A stretch of 6,217 nucleotides of DNA from an uncultured Bacteroidota bacterium (GTDB lineage: Bacteria > Bacteroidota > Bacteroidia > Chitinophagales > Chitinophagaceae). The stretch's first letter is position 1. Every line of letters starts with the position of its first letter. Where the stretch lies: assembly GCA_903906615.1 (NCBI GenBank), contig CAIVKT010000143.1:1-6217 (forward strand), in the 5' to 3' direction. A program made the translations under genes and the position numbers. This document shows, piece by piece, positions 4,719 to 6,217 of this stretch. The notes below the pieces were generated by a model. The model did no database searches and was not told the origin of the DNA. It was given only the letters and a program-made list of their open reading frames with translations.

Positions 4719-6074
4719 TTATGCGCTTGCAGGTATATGTATCGGGTCGGCATAATGTGCCAGTCCGAAATTCCTGCGCTGCGATTCATCTGGGTTAAGT
4801 ATGTGCCATTCAAACTCGTCACGGAAGTGGCGTATGGCAGCAGCTACCGGCCAGGCAGCAGCATCGCCAAGCGGGCATATGGTATTGCCTTCTATGCGGC
4901 GCTGTATATCCCAAAGCAGGTCTATATCGCTCATCTTGCCTTTCCCGTGTTCTATATTCTTCAGTATCTTGTACATCCAGCCGGTACCTTCGCGGCACGG
5001 GCTGCATTGTCCGCAGCTTTCGTGATTGTAAAAGCGGGCGAGCGTCATGGTATGGCGCACTACGCATTGGTCTTCATCCAGAACTATGAATCCACCTGAT
5101 CCCATCATGGAGCCGGATGCAAAACCACCGTCACTCAGGCTTTCATAATTCATCATACGGGTTTCCCCTTTTGCGGTTTTCAGCAGCAGGTTTGCCGGTA
5201 TGATCGGTACTGACGAGCCACCGGGTATACATGCCTTAAGGCGCTTGCCCTTAGGTATTCCGCCACAATACTCATCGCTGTATATGAACTCCTCTACGGA
5301 GATCGTCATATCTATTTCATAAACGCCGGGCTTGTTCACATTGCCACAAACAGACAGCAGCTTGGTACCGGTTGATTTGCCCATGCCTATCTTGGCATAT
5401 TCATCGCCACCCATATTGATGATCGGCACTACAGCAGCTATGGTCTCCACATTATTCACTACTGTTGGGCGCATCCACACACCCTGGATTGCGGGGAATG
5501 GTGGCTTCATGCGTGGGTTTCCTCTTTTGCCTTCCAATGATTCTATCAGTGCGGTCTCTTCGCCGCATATATAAGCGCCTGCACCGCGGTGCACGTATAT
5601 TTCACAATCAAACCCTGTACCCTGTATATTCTTACCCAGCCAGCCATTGGTTTTCGCTTCCGCTATAGCCTGCTCCAGTATATCCGGTATCCAGGCATAC
5701 TCGCCACGTATGTATACATAAGTAGCATTGCTGCCCAGCGCAAAGCTACTGACCAGCAACCCTTCTATGAACAGGTGCGGATGGAACTCCATCAGGTAGC
5801 GGTCCTTAAATGTACCCGGCTCCGACTCATCGGCATTGCACACCAGGTGGCGAGGCACACCTTCCGGCTTGGCCAGGAAGCTCCACTTCATACCCGTAGG
5901 AAAGCCCGCACCTCCACGGCCACGCAGCCCGCTCTTCTTCACCTCTTCCACAATATCGGCAGGGGCCATTTTAAAAGCCTTCTCTGCCGCACGGTAGCCA
6001 CCATGCTTGCGGTAGGTATCGTAGTACCGGATACCTTCTATGTGATCGTTGTCTAATAATACTTTTACACCCAT
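4719..6074 (-). CDS. nuoF: NADH-quinone oxidoreductase subunit F (NADH- and FMN-binding)
   Basis: NuoF oxidises NADH, passes a hydride to FMN and hands electrons to cluster N3 in the cytoplasmic tip of complex I. The 451-residue protein has the normal length. Visible motifs, in order, are 'GLRGRGGAGFPTGMKW' (residues 49-64) for nucleotide/FMN binding, 'NADESEPGTFKDR' (80-92), and 'GAGAYICGEETALIESLEGK' (164-183) with 'GNPRMKPPFPA' following. Then come 'VNNVET' (206-211) and 'ESCGQCSPCREGTGW' (352-366), with Cys354, 357 and 360, completed by Cys400 in 'NTICPLGDAAAWP' as N3 ligands. The ATG lies 9 bp after a TCAAAAG tandem repeat and has no Shine-Dalgarno sequence. nuoG follows after 26 bp. Nothing suggests damage. 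Confidence 0.97.
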   Translation of the reverse strand: MGVKVLLDNDHIEGIRYYDTYRKHGGYRAAEKAFKMAPADIVEEVKKSGLRGRGGAGFPTGMKWSFLAKPEGVPRHLVCNADESEPGTFKDRYLMEFHPHLFIEGLLVSSFALGSNATYVYIRGEYAWIPDILEQAIAEAKTNGWLGKNIQGTGFDCEIYVHRGAGAYICGEETALIESLEGKRGNPRMKPPFPAIQGVWMRPTVVNNVETIAAVVPIINMGGDEYAKIGMGKSTGTKLLSVCGNVNKPGVYEIDMTISVEEFIYSDEYCGGIPKGKRLKACIPGGSSVPIIPANLLLKTAKGETRMMNYESLSDGGFASGSMMGSGGFIVLDEDQCVVRHTMTLARFYNHESCGQCSPCREGTGWMYKILKNIEHGKGKMSDIDLLWDIQRRIEGNTICPLGDAAAWPVAAAIRHFRDEFEWHILNPDESQRRNFGLAHYADPIHIPASA

Positions 6075-6083
6075 CTTTTAAAG

Positions 6084-6104
6084 TCAAAAGTCAAAAGTCA
6101 AAAG
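6084..6104. repeat. Tandem heptamer repeat TCAAAAG x3 upstream of nuoF
   Basis: Three perfect copies of TCAAAAG (CTTTTGA on the coding strand) end 9 bp before the nuoF ATG, and degenerate A/T-rich half-copies flank them on both sides. Read in the coding direction, the repeat places TTTTG every 7 bp in the leader. TTTG is the core of Bacteroidota promoter boxes, but no properly spaced TAnnTTTG was found (TAGCTTTTG is one base too long). It may be a slippage-prone leader element, a remnant of a dispersed repeat, or nothing functional. Confidence 0.75.
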
Positions 6105-6152
6105 CTAAAGTCTACCTTTTGAATTTGAGTTTATAATTATTTCACTTTACGC

Positions 6153-6180
6153 AACACCTCCCTTTAGGGTCGGGGTTTTT
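6153..6180. repeat. GC-rich imperfect hairpin, possible dispersed intergenic element
   Basis: The plus strand has an arm AACACCTCCC, a TTTA loop and a return arm GGGTCGGGGTT, followed by further T residues. Pairing gives about eight base pairs with one bulge and one mismatch. On the plus strand the T-run makes it terminator-like, but no plus-strand gene ends nearby. On the minus strand, where the operon is transcribed, no T-run follows, so it is not a convincing operon terminator. I recall similar CTCCCTTTAGGG-type palindromes being scattered between genes in Bacteroidota genomes, but cannot confirm this here. Confidence 0.4.
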
Positions 6181-6217
6181 AACTCTTATCAATGATCAAT
6201 ATAAAATCTTCCATCGG
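6179..6217 (-). other. Possible 3' end of an upstream gene at the window edge
   Basis: On the minus strand one frame is open from the right edge for 12 codons (ending MEDFILIIDKS) and stops with TAA at 6181-6179. The other two minus-strand frames stop sooner, after 6 and 8 codons. The fragment is too short to identify. It could be the end of nuoE or of another inserted gene, or plain intergenic sequence. Confidence 0.2.

Noticed and set aside
5589..6056. Plus-strand open frame of about 155 codons antisense to nuoF
   Set aside because: Same reasoning: it overlaps nuoF entirely and its composition follows from the opposite strand.

Overview
The window is part of a nuo operon, which encodes the proton-pumping NADH:quinone oxidoreductase (respiratory complex I). 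Every gene lies on the minus strand, so transcription runs from high to low coordinates. In that direction the order is nuoF, a short nuoG, a HicB-like gene, nuoH, an MNT-type nucleotidyltransferase gene, a HEPN gene, nuoI, nuoJ, nuoK and the first 50 codons of nuoL, which runs off the left edge. The order F-G-H-I-J-K-L is the standard one. nuoA-E would be expected beyond the right edge, and nuoM and nuoN beyond the left.

The likely source is a member of the Bacteroidota, probably related to Chitinophagaceae. This is inferred from a NuoG that ends after the iron-sulfur region, near-absence of Shine-Dalgarno sequences, a TAnnTTTG-type promoter box just before nuoH, and the general look of the proteins. 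No ribosomal marker is present, so the family assignment is tentative.

NuoF (NADH, FMN and cluster N3), NuoG (clusters N1b, N5 and N4) and NuoI (N6a and N6b) form the peripheral electron wire. NuoH docks this arm to the membrane and helps form the quinone cavity. NuoJ, NuoK and NuoL belong to the proton-translocating membrane arm. All visible subunits look intact, with their ligand and key charged residues in place.

The unusual content is three small genes of toxin-antitoxin families, inserted in the operon's own direction on both sides of nuoH. A 69-residue HicB-like protein is joined to the end of nuoG by an ATGA overlap and has no HicA partner in view. A complete-looking MNT/HEPN pair (MntA/HepT type) fills the nuoH-nuoI junction: 9 bp after nuoH, an 8-bp overlap within the pair, and a 17-bp overlap into nuoI. 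These genes are about 36-38% G+C, while sampled stretches of the nuo genes are about 45-63%. A 12-bp imperfect direct repeat (11/12) brackets the MNT/HEPN pair. Removing the segment together with one repeat copy would restore a tight junction, with the nuoH stop 4 nt before the nuoI start. This looks like a clean insertion of a defence or toxin-antitoxin cassette into an essential-type respiratory operon.

No gene-free stretch exceeds 300 bases. The largest are the roughly 104 bp before nuoF, which hold a heptamer tandem repeat and a GC-rich hairpin, and the 106 bp between the HicB-like gene and nuoH, which hold the putative nuoH promoter. No RNA genes, CRISPR arrays or insertion sequences were seen.
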